Source of the DNA: DATBRC01 sp036560485
GTDB lineage: Bacteria > Pseudomonadota > Gammaproteobacteria > Burkholderiales > Burkholderiaceae_D
Direction of reading: 5' to 3'
Assembly (NCBI GenBank): GCA_036560485.1
Contig: DATBRC010000022.1
Coordinates: 1 to 48,708, forward strand
DNA: 48,708 nucleotides
In this document: piece after piece, positions 8,643 through 16,888 of the stretch
How positions within the stretch are numbered: the stretch's first letter is position 1
Layout: the number at the start of each line of letters is the position of its first letter
The notes under the pieces: model-generated
Told to the model about the DNA's origin: nothing
The model's input: the letters and a program-made list of their open reading frames with translations, nothing else
Database searches by the model: none
Made by a program: the position numbers and the translations under genes

Positions 8643-9281
8643 TTACCTAACCAAGCCGACTTTGCTTGGCTGCATCGGTATGAACCCCGGCATGGCTTCG
8701 ATCCGTTTTAACCATGACTGGATGTGGGCGTAAGGATCAAGTGAGATTCCGCCTTCTGGTGCGTGCGCGATGTAACTGTAGGCCGCGATATCTGCAATCG
8801 TTATTGATTTCCCTGCGAGGAACTGCTGCGCTGATAATTGTTCATTCAGCACTGACAGAAGCTGCACTGCGGTAGCCTCTGCTCCTGCGCGATCCAGGGA
8901 CAATCCAAACACGTTAATTTTTCTTGCCAAAGCTGGACCGTAGGCGATTTCACCTGCTGCCAGCGACAGGTAACGCTGTACTGTTGCGGCGCCTGCTGCA
9001 TCGCGTGGCAACCAGCTCGGCTCGCCGTATTGGATGGCAAGATAAACCAGGATAGCGGTCGAGTCCGATAAGGTGACCGCTCCGTCTTCTATCACCGGCA
9101 CCTGACCGAACGGATTTTTAACGAGAAACTCCGGCTGCCTGTGCTCTGCATTTTTCAGGTCGACATTGACAAGCTCAACCGGCAATCCCAGCAATGAAAG
9201 AAACAGTTCTACGCGATGTGCATGTCCTGACAACGGATGGCGGTACAGACGAATCGGTTTTGCTGGCTGGGCAATGGACAT
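8643..9281 (-). CDS. Glutathione S-transferase
   Basis: A 212-residue cytosolic protein. The N-terminal thioredoxin-like domain starts at IRLYRHPLSGHAHRVELFL and holds the glutathione-binding stretch GQVPVIEDGAVTLSDSTAIL with cis-proline and the Ser that contacts the gamma-glutamyl group. The C-terminal all-helical domain has the usual ITIADIAAYSYI N-capping box. It should join glutathione to electrophiles. The ribosome site AGGAGA is 7 bases before ATG 9281. A promoter with a palindromic operator across its -10 lies upstream, so it is probably induced by a ligand of the neighbouring TetR regulator. Confidence 0.92.
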   Translation of the reverse strand: MSIAQPAKPIRLYRHPLSGHAHRVELFLSLLGLPVELVNVDLKNAEHRQPEFLVKNPFGQVPVIEDGAVTLSDSTAILVYLAIQYGEPSWLPRDAAGAATVQRYLSLAAGEIAYGPALARKINVFGLSLDRAGAEATAVQLLSVLNEQLSAQQFLAGKSITIADIAAYSYIAHAPEGGISLDPYAHIQSWLKRIEAMPGFIPMQPSKVGLVR

Positions 9282-9342
9282 GAGTCTCTCCTGATGGATA
9301 ACTTGTATTGAAAAGTAACGCGTTTTTTCTCAGCACGGCAAA

Positions 9343-9368
9343 TACTGTACCGATCGTTCGGTACAGTA
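9343..9368. promoter_or_regulatory. TetR-type operator O1 upstream of the glutathione S-transferase gene
   Basis: An inverted repeat with perfect 11-bp arms, TACTGTACCGA / TCGGTACAGTA, around TCGT. It covers the -10 hexamer of the minus-strand promoter, so a bound repressor would block RNA polymerase. A second matching site lies before the TetR gene. Confidence 0.8.
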
Positions 9369-9391
9369 CTATACCAAGCCGGACCTGTCAA
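9363..9391 (-). promoter_or_regulatory. Sigma-70 promoter of the gst operon
   Basis: On the minus strand a perfect -35 TTGACA (9386-9391) is 17 bp from TACTGT (9363-9368). The -10 lies inside operator O1. The promoter is about 80 bases from the gst start codon. Confidence 0.72.
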
Positions 9392-9412
9392 GTATTCACG
9401 AGAAGCCCACTA

Positions 9413-9970
9413 TTAATCGATCAATTGATGAGCGATGTTGTCAACGACGCGCAAGAACGGCGCTGTATTGGCAGTCGCGCGTGACAAGATGAGCGAGCCT
9501 TGTATAGCGATGACGATGCTCTCGGCGCGCCGGGCTGCTTCGGCCCGGTCAACACCCGACTCTTCGGCGACCTTCGCAAGGGCGCGCATGAGATTTTTTA
9601 ATCGCTCGCCCATTTTTTTCTGGAAGATAGTTCCTGCTTCGCCGATGGTAAAAACGTCCGACAGGCATGACGTTGTGCCATCCTTGTAAAACTCGGAAAG
9701 CTTTGCAGAAAAGCGCTTCAAGCGTTTCTTTGGCGAATCGGTTCCTTGCAGCGCAGAGAGCACGTTTTCCGAAAACCACGTGGCCACCGAATCCAGCGCA
9801 GCTGCTGCCATATCCTCTTTGCCGTTCGGGAAATGGTGATACAAACTTGATCGTCCAAGGCCGGTCGCTTCCGATAATCTGGCCAGGCTGGCGCCTTCGT
9901 ATCCATATTGGCGAAAAGCCGCAAGAATGCGATCAATTACTTCTTCACGTGAGAGATTCTGGCTGGTCAT
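9413..9970 (-). CDS. TetR/AcrR-family transcriptional repressor (LmrA/YxaF-like)
   Basis: A 185-residue regulator. Residues 5-50 form the TetR helix-turn-helix domain (VIDRILAAFRQYGYEG, then LARLSEATGLGRSSLYHHF). The C-terminal part is a ligand-binding helical bundle resembling the LmrA/YxaF class. The frame is open to 10186, but ATG 9970 gives the normal N-terminus and leaves an operator upstream free. The gene is 130 bases before gst on the same strand. It probably represses gst, the flavin-barrel gene and itself. The inducer is unknown; an electrophile or aromatic compound would suit a glutathione S-transferase target. Confidence 0.88.
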   Translation of the reverse strand: MTSQNLSREEVIDRILAAFRQYGYEGASLARLSEATGLGRSSLYHHFPNGKEDMAAAALDSVATWFSENVLSALQGTDSPKKRLKRFSAKLSEFYKDGTTSCLSDVFTIGEAGTIFQKKMGERLKNLMRALAKVAEESGVDRAEAARRAESIVIAIQGSLILSRATANTAPFLRVVDNIAHQLID

Positions 9971-9983
9971 GATGGGATGTATT

Positions 9984-10002
9984 GTACCGAATGTTCGATC
10001 CA
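9984..10002. promoter_or_regulatory. TetR-type operator O2 upstream of the TetR gene
   Basis: TGTACCGA-ATGT-TCGATCCA shares TGTACCGA, the 4-bp spacer and GTTCG with operator O1, but its second half is weaker. It ends 14 bases before the start codon, which suggests autoregulation. Confidence 0.6.
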
Positions 10003-10260
10003 TGTATATAAAAAGCCGCAAGTCGTAGGGCGTCAATAAGCAAGGCGCATTGCGTCCGACTTGCTGAATGCCCAACACACTACTACAAGCAATTAAATTT
10101 GCCGACCTTAACCCCTTTTCTTGTTGACGCACGTTTAACTCCACAGACGACGGCGGATTGCGCGTCATAGCAACCTTCAGGGCCAATTGGATTCCGCATG
10201 ATCAGACTTAACGGGCTGAGGGTTTTTTACGTTTTTTAAAAAAATTGGGGGACCCTTAAC

Positions 10261-11298
10261 ATGCGCTCAAGATATGCAACACATGCCATTCTCACTGTGT
10301 CACTTTTCATTTTTTTGAACGCATGCTCAAAAAAATCAGAGGACGCAAACGGTTCTCCTTCATCGCTCATGGAACCGTCCAGTCCGGCAGCACAAGCCGC
10401 CGCTGCACCTGCTCCGGCTATGCAGGCATCTGCCGACTATCAAAGAAAAGCAAAATCGAGCAATCGCGCAGATGCCTCTGTTGCGGAACAAAAGTTTGAA
10501 AACATCAAGCCCGAGGCGCAACTCACCTCCACTGCAGTCACATATAACGATGGTGAACGCAAGTTCATCCGTACCGCGCATGCACGGTTCCGCGTCAAGG
10601 ATGTTTATCGTTCTGCATTGGCGATTGAAGATGCGGTTTCCGCTCATGCCGGCTTTGTGGTCAAGAACGAGATTGGATCCAGCGTCCTGCAAAGCCAGCG
10701 CCATTCCGATAACGACGGCAATATCATCGAATTGTCCGAATACATCGTCAACGGCAATTTGACAGTGCGGGTACCAAGCGCCAAGACCCAGGAGTTTTTG
10801 CGAGCCATTGCAACACAAGTCGAATTTCTGGATCAACGCAATTTTGAAGCGCACGATGCGCAGTTCGATTTGTTACGCCAAAAGCTCAACTTTCAGCGCA
10901 ACCAGGAAACGCAGGAAGAATTAGGACAAGCTACACGAGACGGCGGCAAACTTTCCCATAAAACAGAGGCGATCACCGCACGCAATGAAACCAAAGCCGC
11001 GCGCGATGAAGCAAAAATAGCGCAAAAGGAATTTGAAGACAAAATCGCCTTCAGCACAATCGAACTGAGCATTTATCAGCTATCCAGAATCTACCAAACC
11101 GAGTTCACCGATGTCGACGCCGTGCTCTTCAAGCACAAACCGAGTCTGGGCTACCGTGTGATGCAATCTCTCAGCGTCGGCTGGTATGATCTCCTCGACT
11201 TTGTGATTGATTTGGCCAAGGCTTGGCCATTGTGGATCATTGCAGCGTTGGGCTTTCTGATTGTGCGGCGCGTGATGAAAGCTCGGTCAATCCGTTAG
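10261..11298 (+). CDS. DUF4349-family lipoprotein
   Basis: A 345-residue envelope protein. The type II signal peptide ends in the lipobox LNAC (Cys about residue 22) and is followed by an Ala/Pro/Ser-rich linker. The DUF4349 core has RKFIRTAHARFRVKDV, GNLTVRVPSAKTQEFL, a coiled-coil region rich in Gln/Glu/Lys (about 200-260) and IAFSTIELSIYQLS. A C-terminal membrane helix (WPLWIIAALGFLIV) is capped by basic residues. The family's function is unknown. The lipid anchor and the terminal membrane helix make its topology unusual. A GGGGG run before ATG 10261 may act as ribosome site. A long hairpin terminator follows. Confidence 0.82.
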   Translation: MRSRYATHAILTVSLFIFLNACSKKSEDANGSPSSLMEPSSPAAQAAAAPAPAMQASADYQRKAKSSNRADASVAEQKFENIKPEAQLTSTAVTYNDGERKFIRTAHARFRVKDVYRSALAIEDAVSAHAGFVVKNEIGSSVLQSQRHSDNDGNIIELSEYIVNGNLTVRVPSAKTQEFLRAIATQVEFLDQRNFEAHDAQFDLLRQKLNFQRNQETQEELGQATRDGGKLSHKTEAITARNETKAARDEAKIAQKEFEDKIAFSTIELSIYQLSRIYQTEFTDVDAVLFKHKPSLGYRVMQSLSVGWYDLLDFVIDLAKAWPLWIIAALGFLIVRRVMKARSIR

Positions 11299-11317
11299 CG
11301 AGATCAATGAGGGATTA

Positions 11318-11378
11318 AAGGGAATCGGCATCGGTTTATTCGCCGATGGGCGAATAAACCGATGCCGATCCTTTTTCT
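11318..11378. terminator. Perfect 21-bp hairpin, variant of the CAGCATCG repeat family
   Basis: Arms 11324-11344 and 11349-11369 (starting ATCGGCATCGG) pair perfectly around GATG, and CCTTTTTCTTTC follows on the plus strand. It lies between the convergent DUF4349 and DUF1428 genes and should terminate at least the plus-strand one. The AAAGGGA-T-C-GCATCG start marks it as a diverged family member. Confidence 0.85.
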
Positions 11379-11408
11379 TTCTTTTTATTGCCAGGCTCCG
11401 TGCCCCGC

Positions 11409-11783
11409 CTAGTGCTCGGCCGGGAGCCCGACAATAGTTTCGAAGCCACCCCAGAACATGCGCTTGCCGTCGAACGGCATCTTCGAGGGATCCATCGAGT
11501 CCTTGAGCGCCGGATCCTCCATGACCTCCTTGCTGATGCGGTCGCGGTCTTCCTTGTTTCGATACACAACCCACGCCAACGCGATTACCTCATCGTCCTT
11601 GAGCTGCACGGCTTGAGGAAACGACGTGACCTTGCCGGGCTGAACATCGTCGCTGATTGAGTCGGAGTAATACAGAGCCCCGTGACGAATGTGAGCATCG
11701 CCCCATTCCGCAGACATGCGCTTGTAGGTATCGAGATTGCTACGGGGAACAGGGATGGTGATGGCGTCGATGTAGTGTGACAT
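11409..11783 (-). CDS. DUF1428-family protein
   Basis: A 124-residue small cytosolic protein. Family hallmarks are the start MSHYIDAITIPVPRSNLDTY, the middle FPQAVQLKDDEVIALAWVV and the end MPFDGKRMFWGGFETIV. DUF1428 proteins adopt a ferredoxin-like (dimeric alpha-beta barrel) fold, and their function is not established. A strong GGAGG lies 5 bases before the start codon. The gene stands alone and converges with the DUF4349 gene across a bidirectional-looking hairpin. Confidence 0.88.
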   Translation of the reverse strand: MSHYIDAITIPVPRSNLDTYKRMSAEWGDAHIRHGALYYSDSISDDVQPGKVTSFPQAVQLKDDEVIALAWVVYRNKEDRDRISKEVMEDPALKDSMDPSKMPFDGKRMFWGGFETIVGLPAEH

Positions 11784-11851
11784 GAAACCTCCAAAAAATA
11801 AAAATTAGACCAGTTGTGACCACCACCGTTCCGCTCCTGCATCAAATGCAA

Positions 11852-11907
11852 TTAAAGGGAATCAGCATCGCATTATTTATCCATCACTGAATGTTGACCT
11901 TTTTTGA
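11852..11907. repeat. Copy of the CAGCATCGCATTGTTT repeat family
   Basis: AAAGGGAATCAGCATCGCAT, then TTATCCATCACTGAA, then TGACCTTTTTT. The outer arms AAAGG...TCA / TGA...CCTTT are complementary. It sits 70 bases upstream of the DUF1428 gene rather than after a gene. The rest of 11784-12048 shows nothing else. Confidence 0.55.
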
Positions 11908-12048
11908 TTTATTTCGATACGCATGTCGCATCCTACTTGCCAACATTATCTAATCAAGAACATACGATATAGCTAGGAACAAGCCACGTTAAGCAATTCG
12001 AATGGATGCACTATTGCCTGAAGTAATTCTGATTTACTGCGGTTTGCC

Positions 12049-12116
12049 GAATGGCCAGTGCACCGGACACCAGTCACTGGCTGAATGGCCCGTGTACCGG
12101 AAACCGGTCACTGGTT
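12049..12116. repeat. Two tandem 34-bp repeats upstream of the beta-helix gene
   Basis: Units 12049-12082 and 12083-12116 both follow the pattern GAATGGCC-GTG-ACCGGA-ACC-GTCACTGG, with about six differences. Each contains imperfect dyad symmetry (CCAGTG...CACTGG in the first). They lie 160 bp before the start codon at 12279 and could be paired protein-binding sites. Confidence 0.55.
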
Positions 12117-12278
12117 AAGATTGTCCAGTTGCAAAAAAAGCAACTGGTTGCATTTACCAAGCAACTACAACAACAGTATCCAAATACTGACAGCAAGAAA
12201 TTTAACAAGCGGCAATGGAATATATACCGGAGAGACGCAGGCTCACTTTTAGATTTCAACTTTAACGGAGACACCCAT

Positions 12279-13709
12279 ATGAAACACGCATCATCTTTAC
12301 TCTTCCACTTCACAATCGTTGCATCCGTCTTCGCTTCATCATTAGCCTCAGCGACCAATTTATATGTCGCTACCACGGGTTCGGATTCGAACGCCGGCAC
12401 CACCGCATCGGCTCCACTCAGGACAATCGTCAAGGCATCGCAGCTGGCAAAGCCCGGTGATATTGTGAACGTCGCTGCCGGCACCTATACGGGTGGATTC
12501 CAGACTACCTCAAGCGGCACTGCCACAGCGCGCATCACCTATCAATCAACAACCAAGTGGGGCGCTCGAATCGTGCCCGCTACGAACGGCGTTTTACTGT
12601 GGGACCATCGTGGAAACTACTCGGATATCGTCGGCTTTGATTTTGATGGTAGCGGAAGCACCACCACAAGGAATGGTCTCTATATCGGCGGTTCTTACAA
12701 TGCGGTGCGAGGCAACCACGTTCACAACGTTGCACAGTCAGTCCCTTGCACCAGTGCCGGTGGTTCTGCCATTGGTTCGGACTCCTACTACAACGGCGTC
12801 AATAACGACGTGATTGGCAATTATGTTCACCATATCGGGGTGTCCACTTGCAATTTCATCCAGGGAATCTATATCAGCACCTCCGGTAATGTGAAAAACA
12901 ATCTTGCTTACAATGTCGGCGGTGCCGCGATTCACCTGTGGCACGATGCCAGCCATGTAAACATCATCAATAACACGACAACTTCATCAGGTGTCGGGAT
13001 CGTTGTCGGCGGTGGCGATTTTTATCACAGCACGACGCTCAAAGCCGATTACGTTAACGTTTACAACAATATCGTTTTCGACAATGGCATCGGCATTACC
13101 GAGCAGGGAACAACTGGACCAAACAATAGCTACCTGAATAATCTGGTTTACCAAAATACCACAAACTGGGATCTTGACTACGGTAAGAGCAACGCCGGAA
13201 CCGTTGCAGCGGACCCGCAATTCGTCAGCTATAACCGGACAGGCAGTTCAGTCGACTTCCACCTGAAAAGTACCTCGCCCGCGATCAACAGAGGGCTTGC
13301 CAATTTAGCGCCATCGACTGATATTGAAGGTACCGCTCGTCCTCAAAACAGCTACTTCGATATTGGCGCTTATGAATATCGTTCTACTGCGGCAGCGGTC
13401 ATGAGTGTATCACCCACCTCCCTGGTGTTCGCGTCTCAAACTGTTGGCACAACGAGCACAATTCAAATCGTCACGGTTAAAAATGCCGGCAATGCGAACA
13501 TGACTATTCCGGCGGGTTTTGTGATGAGTGGAGACTTTGATTTCGGCGGAACCGGCACATGCAAAGTTGGAGTTAGTTATGCCCCCGGCACCAGTTGCAC
13601 GGCAAGCGTTGTATTCAAACCAACAGCGATTGGCACACGCACAGGCTCATTAAAGATCACCAGCAATGTTTCATCGGTGACGGTATCGCTTTCCGGAACT
13701 GGAAAATAA
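12279..13709 (+). CDS. Secreted right-handed beta-helix protein with C-terminal Ig-like (choice-of-anchor) domain
   Basis: A 476-residue secreted protein. A signal peptide (MKHASSLLFHFTIVASVFAS) is cut before ATNLYVATTGSDSNAG, the DUF1565-like opening of a parallel beta-helix. The helix runs to about residue 370 with Asn/Gly-rich coils such as NNTTTSSGVGIVVGGG. Residues about 375-476 form an Ig-like domain of the HYDIN/choice-of-anchor D type (SPTSLVFASQTVGTTS ... SLSGTG). A polysaccharide-binding or lyase role is likely; I see no conserved catalytic set. ATG 12279 follows an ACGGAGA ribosome site. The frame is open from 12051, but that part covers the tandem repeats and is not a plausible signal peptide. 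Confidence 0.78.
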   Translation: MKHASSLLFHFTIVASVFASSLASATNLYVATTGSDSNAGTTASAPLRTIVKASQLAKPGDIVNVAAGTYTGGFQTTSSGTATARITYQSTTKWGARIVPATNGVLLWDHRGNYSDIVGFDFDGSGSTTTRNGLYIGGSYNAVRGNHVHNVAQSVPCTSAGGSAIGSDSYYNGVNNDVIGNYVHHIGVSTCNFIQGIYISTSGNVKNNLAYNVGGAAIHLWHDASHVNIINNTTTSSGVGIVVGGGDFYHSTTLKADYVNVYNNIVFDNGIGITEQGTTGPNNSYLNNLVYQNTTNWDLDYGKSNAGTVAADPQFVSYNRTGSSVDFHLKSTSPAINRGLANLAPSTDIEGTARPQNSYFDIGAYEYRSTAAAVMSVSPTSLVFASQTVGTTSTIQIVTVKNAGNANMTIPAGFVMSGDFDFGGTGTCKVGVSYAPGTSCTASVVFKPTAIGTRTGSLKITSNVSSVTVSLSGTGK

Positions 13710-13712
13710 CAA

Positions 13713-13764
13713 AAGCTAAAGGGGCCAGCATCGCATTGTTACGAAATCGATGCTGAGCTTTTTG
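13713..13764 (+). terminator. Terminator-like copy of the CAGCATCG repeat family
   Basis: GGGGCCAGCATCGCATTGTT, then CGATGCTGAGCTTTTTG. The stem CAGCATCG / CGATGCTG is followed by a T run, right after the stop codon of the beta-helix gene. Confidence 0.65.
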
Positions 13765-13846
13765 ATTTTCTTTGATTTCAAACCGATATTTTGGAAAGGT
13801 ACAAGGACCAAGCAATGGAGAAAGGAATACCTGAGACATAGCACAA

Positions 13847-15211
13847 TCAATGCGCCAACACTGTCATACCGGCCGTGAAGTCGTCACTCGGATAGCCGCC
13901 TGTGTCAACGTATTCTCCCGCATCCTGATAACTGCCCTGATCCACGTACTCTTGTTGCTCGACATAGCTGCCGTCGTCTTCGTAGTATCCATCATCTTCA
14001 TAACTGGTGCAGTTGCCGTCATTGTCGTAACTGTTACATTCCATATCTGCCACCCACACCCAATTCGAGACCCACACCGTATCTGTTATCCACTGCCAAT
14101 CGGGGATCCATACCCAGTTCGAGACCCATATCTGATTCGGCAGCCATACCTTGGATGTCACTATTGATTTGGGAACTTGCGTCCTTCCGGATATGCAAGG
14201 ATTCGTGACGGAGCAAAGGGCACGGTCAAAGAAAGTGGCATCCCCTGGAACCGGCGTGCTGAGGAAGGTCAGGCTTAAACTCAATTTGTCGCTGGCAAAT
14301 GTTAGCGCTGTGGATCCAAAACTCATCGTTACGTTGGAGGCATTGCCTGCATGATTACTATCGACATCGCCAAATGGTGTTGAAAAGATGAATGAGGTGA
14401 TCTGCATAGTCGACCAATCGTAATTGAAATTACCGGTGACAGTACCGTTCGCACTTCCAGTCACAACGCCACCTTGGATATTGTAAGTACGGATATCCGC
14501 AGCGAGTGCGGCCATGTTCGAGACGTAGGCGCGGACAGACATATCGTAAGTTGTGACATCCGTCGATGCAGTCACTGAACTGAGCAAACCCCTGGCACCA
14601 GTAAATGCATCATCGCCGCTGTAACGAGCGAGTTTATTTTGTGCGGAAAGCTGATCAGAGAAATATTGCGCTACTGCGATGCGTTCAGCAATTAATAGAT
14701 TGTCGGATATTCCCTGCGAAGCATTGTTTGCCATGACGGATGACATGATTGCCAGCGGTGTGCCGCTTGCGCTCAATTGTCCATTAGAGATCACATTCAC
14801 CCATGCATTCAATTCCGGTCCGCTCGGCGCGCGATTGAGGAGCTGCTGAAAGACGGCATTGACAGAATCGGTTGGGCTGCTTTTAACAAATAGCGACGTC
14901 GACTCTGTGCTGTTCCCTAAATTATCTACGAGCGCTTTTACATCTGTGCTGGTCGCATACGCGTTATTCAACGCTTGCAAATCCGTTGGCGCGTTGGCGT
15001 TGAACAAAGCGGTTTCAAGATTGATCAAACTGTTTGGGTCTGCCGGCCGTGCAAGATAAAAATAATACAATTCCTGAGCGACGGTTTGATAGCTTGATAC
15101 ATCCACCGATTGCACAGGAGTGGCTGCCCCCTGATTTCCATTCGATGATCCGTCACCGCCACACCCTGCCAGGATGGCGGCAGCAATCAAGGTAAGAAGA
15201 TAGTTTCGCAT
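13847..15211 (-). CDS. Lipoprotein with DUF4214-like repeats and a Trp-rich then Tyr/acidic tail
   Basis: A 454-residue lipoprotein. The signal peptide ends in LAGC (Cys about 17), then a Gly/Ser/Asn linker. Two helical repeats (YQTVAQELYYFYLARPADP about 38, VNAVFQQLLNRAPSGPEL about 120) resemble the DUF4214 pattern seen in large surface proteins. A beta-rich part follows. Residues about 354-391 hold nine tryptophans in a VW-x-SNWVW-style repeat, and residues about 393-441 hold nine tyrosines spaced among Asp, Glu, Gln and Gly. No known domain explains this tail. The frame is open to 15247, but ATG 15211 starts the signal peptide. No strong ribosome site is seen. Confidence 0.72.
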   Translation of the reverse strand: MRNYLLTLIAAAILAGCGGDGSSNGNQGAATPVQSVDVSSYQTVAQELYYFYLARPADPNSLINLETALFNANAPTDLQALNNAYATSTDVKALVDNLGNSTESTSLFVKSSPTDSVNAVFQQLLNRAPSGPELNAWVNVISNGQLSASGTPLAIMSSVMANNASQGISDNLLIAERIAVAQYFSDQLSAQNKLARYSGDDAFTGARGLLSSVTASTDVTTYDMSVRAYVSNMAALAADIRTYNIQGGVVTGSANGTVTGNFNYDWSTMQITSFIFSTPFGDVDSNHAGNASNVTMSFGSTALTFASDKLSLSLTFLSTPVPGDATFFDRALCSVTNPCISGRTQVPKSIVTSKVWLPNQIWVSNWVWIPDWQWITDTVWVSNWVWVADMECNSYDNDGNCTSYEDDGYYEDDGSYVEQQEYVDQGSYQDAGEYVDTGGYPSDDFTAGMTVLAH

Positions 15212-15294
15212 GCTGGACCCGTATGGATAGTTCACTGGATAACGCAAATTCGAATGGCACTTGCCAATAGACGTAAATGCCAGTGATGCGCATG

Positions 15295-15672
15295 CTAGGA
15301 AGCCGTCAGTAACGGTGAGCAGCTTCCTGTCCAGATCAGCTTGCCATCCATGCCGAATGCTTTATAGATGCCGTCAGTGCGAGAAATGGAATGCCTGATA
15401 CCGGTGGAAGTAGCAAATCCGATCTCCGTATCGGTGATGAAATATTCGTTGTAGGCGCCGCCCACTGTGGTCACTTTGTCGCCGACACGATGTCCATCAA
15501 TCGTACGCGCCGTAATATCAACTACCCAATCGCGCGCTGAGCTAACCTGATTTTTATTTATAGTGCAATGCAAGGTTACCGGCATCGCGACCACGCGGAC
15601 GGAAGTAATTAACAAAACCGTAGCGACAACTGCAAATTTCCCGGTGCTTACACCTATAGTTAGATTTTTCAT
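15295..15672 (-). CDS. Small secreted protein of unknown function
   Basis: A 125-residue protein with a hydrophobic signal segment (FAVVATVLLITSVRVVA), probably cut before MPVTLHCTINKN. The mature part is about 95 residues, mostly beta-strand by pattern, with two cysteines (HCTINK and GSCSPLL) that could form a disulfide in the periplasm. I do not recognise the family. A very strong GGGGGGAG ribosome site lies before ATG 15672. The gene stands upstream of the Trp/Tyr-rich lipoprotein gene on the same strand, with 83 bases between them, so joint transcription is possible. Confidence 0.68.
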   Translation of the reverse strand: MKNLTIGVSTGKFAVVATVLLITSVRVVAMPVTLHCTINKNQVSSARDWVVDITARTIDGHRVGDKVTTVGGAYNEYFITDTEIGFATSTGIRHSISRTDGIYKAFGMDGKLIWTGSCSPLLTAS

Positions 15673-15982
15673 CGCTCCCCCCTGATTTTCTTTTCTATGA
15701 AGTCACACGGTGTTTAAATGTTTGTGGCATCGATACTCCCAATGAACGAGCATCTGCCCTTTAAAAACTTTTAATGACACCCTATTAGCTCATGGAAAGC
15801 ATTTAGCGACCATCCTAAAACCTGTATCATCTGTAACAAGTTGATACATTCTGATGACGCAATGCACGGCCTTTGCACCCACGTGGCATATGATGAACAT
15901 TCACCGTGTTGGCAATGAAACCTGCCCGCCCTACCCGACTGCAAGCCTTCTTATTTCATAACGACCGACTCAAATAGCAAAA

Positions 15983-16011
15983 GGGGATGTGCCTGTAAGA
16001 CGCACATCCCC
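15983..16011. terminator. Strong hairpin, likely terminator of the slyD-like gene
   Basis: A perfect 10-bp stem GGGGATGTGC / GCACATCCCC around 9 bases. On the minus strand TTTTGC follows, 190 bases past the slyD stop. The rest of 15673-16203 has no convincing gene on either strand. Confidence 0.6.
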
Positions 16012-16203
16012 CGCGCTTTTAATCTGAACAAATCCAATTGCCGATTAAATTGATTACTGCAATTCAGAATTAATTCATGTTACTGGTTACTGTATCCAAT
16101 GAATTTTTCCATGTAGTGCTGCGGCGGTGAATGGGGTCAGTTCTAACATTCATACACTAAGTTATACCGATGTATAAAAATCAGAACCGATTTCTTCTTT
16201 GAT

Positions 16204-16680
16204 TTAATGGTGATGACCATGGTCCCCATGAACGTGGCCATGCGTAATTTCTTCCGCGGTGGCTGCACGCACGTTTAACACCTCTACCCCTACGCGCAAA
16301 GATTTACCCGCCAGCGGGTGATTCCCATCGAGCATGACTTGATCGCCCTTGATTTTGAGTACGGTGTAAATCTGCTCTTCGCCCGCATCGTTATATCCTT
16401 CCAGTGACGCGCCCACTTTGACGCCTGGGGGAAAATCCTTTTTGGAAATCGTGCGCAGCAAATTTTCATCGCGCGGACCAAACGCGTCTTCCTGCGTCAA
16501 ATGCAAGGCGGCTTTAAAACCCGGTTCCTGGCCTTGCAGGGCCGCTTCAATTTTGGGTAGCAGATTGTCATAACCACCGTGCAAATATGCCATTGGTGTT
16601 TTGCCGTTTTGGATGACCGCGCCATTACTTTCAGCGACGGTTAAACGCAGGGTTACAGCGGTGTCTTTATCAATTTTCAT
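16204..16680 (-). CDS. slyD: FKBP-type peptidyl-prolyl isomerase of the SlyD type
   Basis: A 158-residue cytosolic folding helper. The split FKBP domain (VTLRLTVAESNGAVIQ; PMAYLHGGYDNLLPKIEAAL; GKSLRVGVEVLNV) encloses the insert-in-flap chaperone domain (DENLLRTISKKDFPPGVKVG ... QVMLDGNHPLAG). The C-terminus is histidine-rich (HGHVHGDHGHHH), fitting SlyD's nickel binding and role in hydrogenase or urease maturation. No nickel enzyme is nearby. It is shorter than Escherichia coli SlyD because the metal-binding tail is short. The ribosome site is weak (GAGAAA). Confidence 0.9.
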   Translation of the reverse strand: MKIDKDTAVTLRLTVAESNGAVIQNGKTPMAYLHGGYDNLLPKIEAALQGQEPGFKAALHLTQEDAFGPRDENLLRTISKKDFPPGVKVGASLEGYNDAGEEQIYTVLKIKGDQVMLDGNHPLAGKSLRVGVEVLNVRAATAEEITHGHVHGDHGHHH

Positions 16681-16888
16681 GGGATTTTCTCAGATAAAAA
16701 ATGGCGGCACGTTCAAGAGTTGATTAGTCATGCGCTTGAATCATGCAAAGCATGCATAAATTGCGTTTGTACATATTTTGCCTGTCTATAAAATTCAAAG
16801 CGACAAATCATTTTATAACATGAACTGAATACATGTTAGGAGATGGGTCGTTAGAAGGAAAAATTCACCAACAAATTAGGAGCCACAC

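Noticed and set aside
12051..12278. N-terminal extension of the second beta-helix protein
   Set aside because: Includes the tandem 34-bp repeats; the good ribosome site and signal peptide are at 12279.
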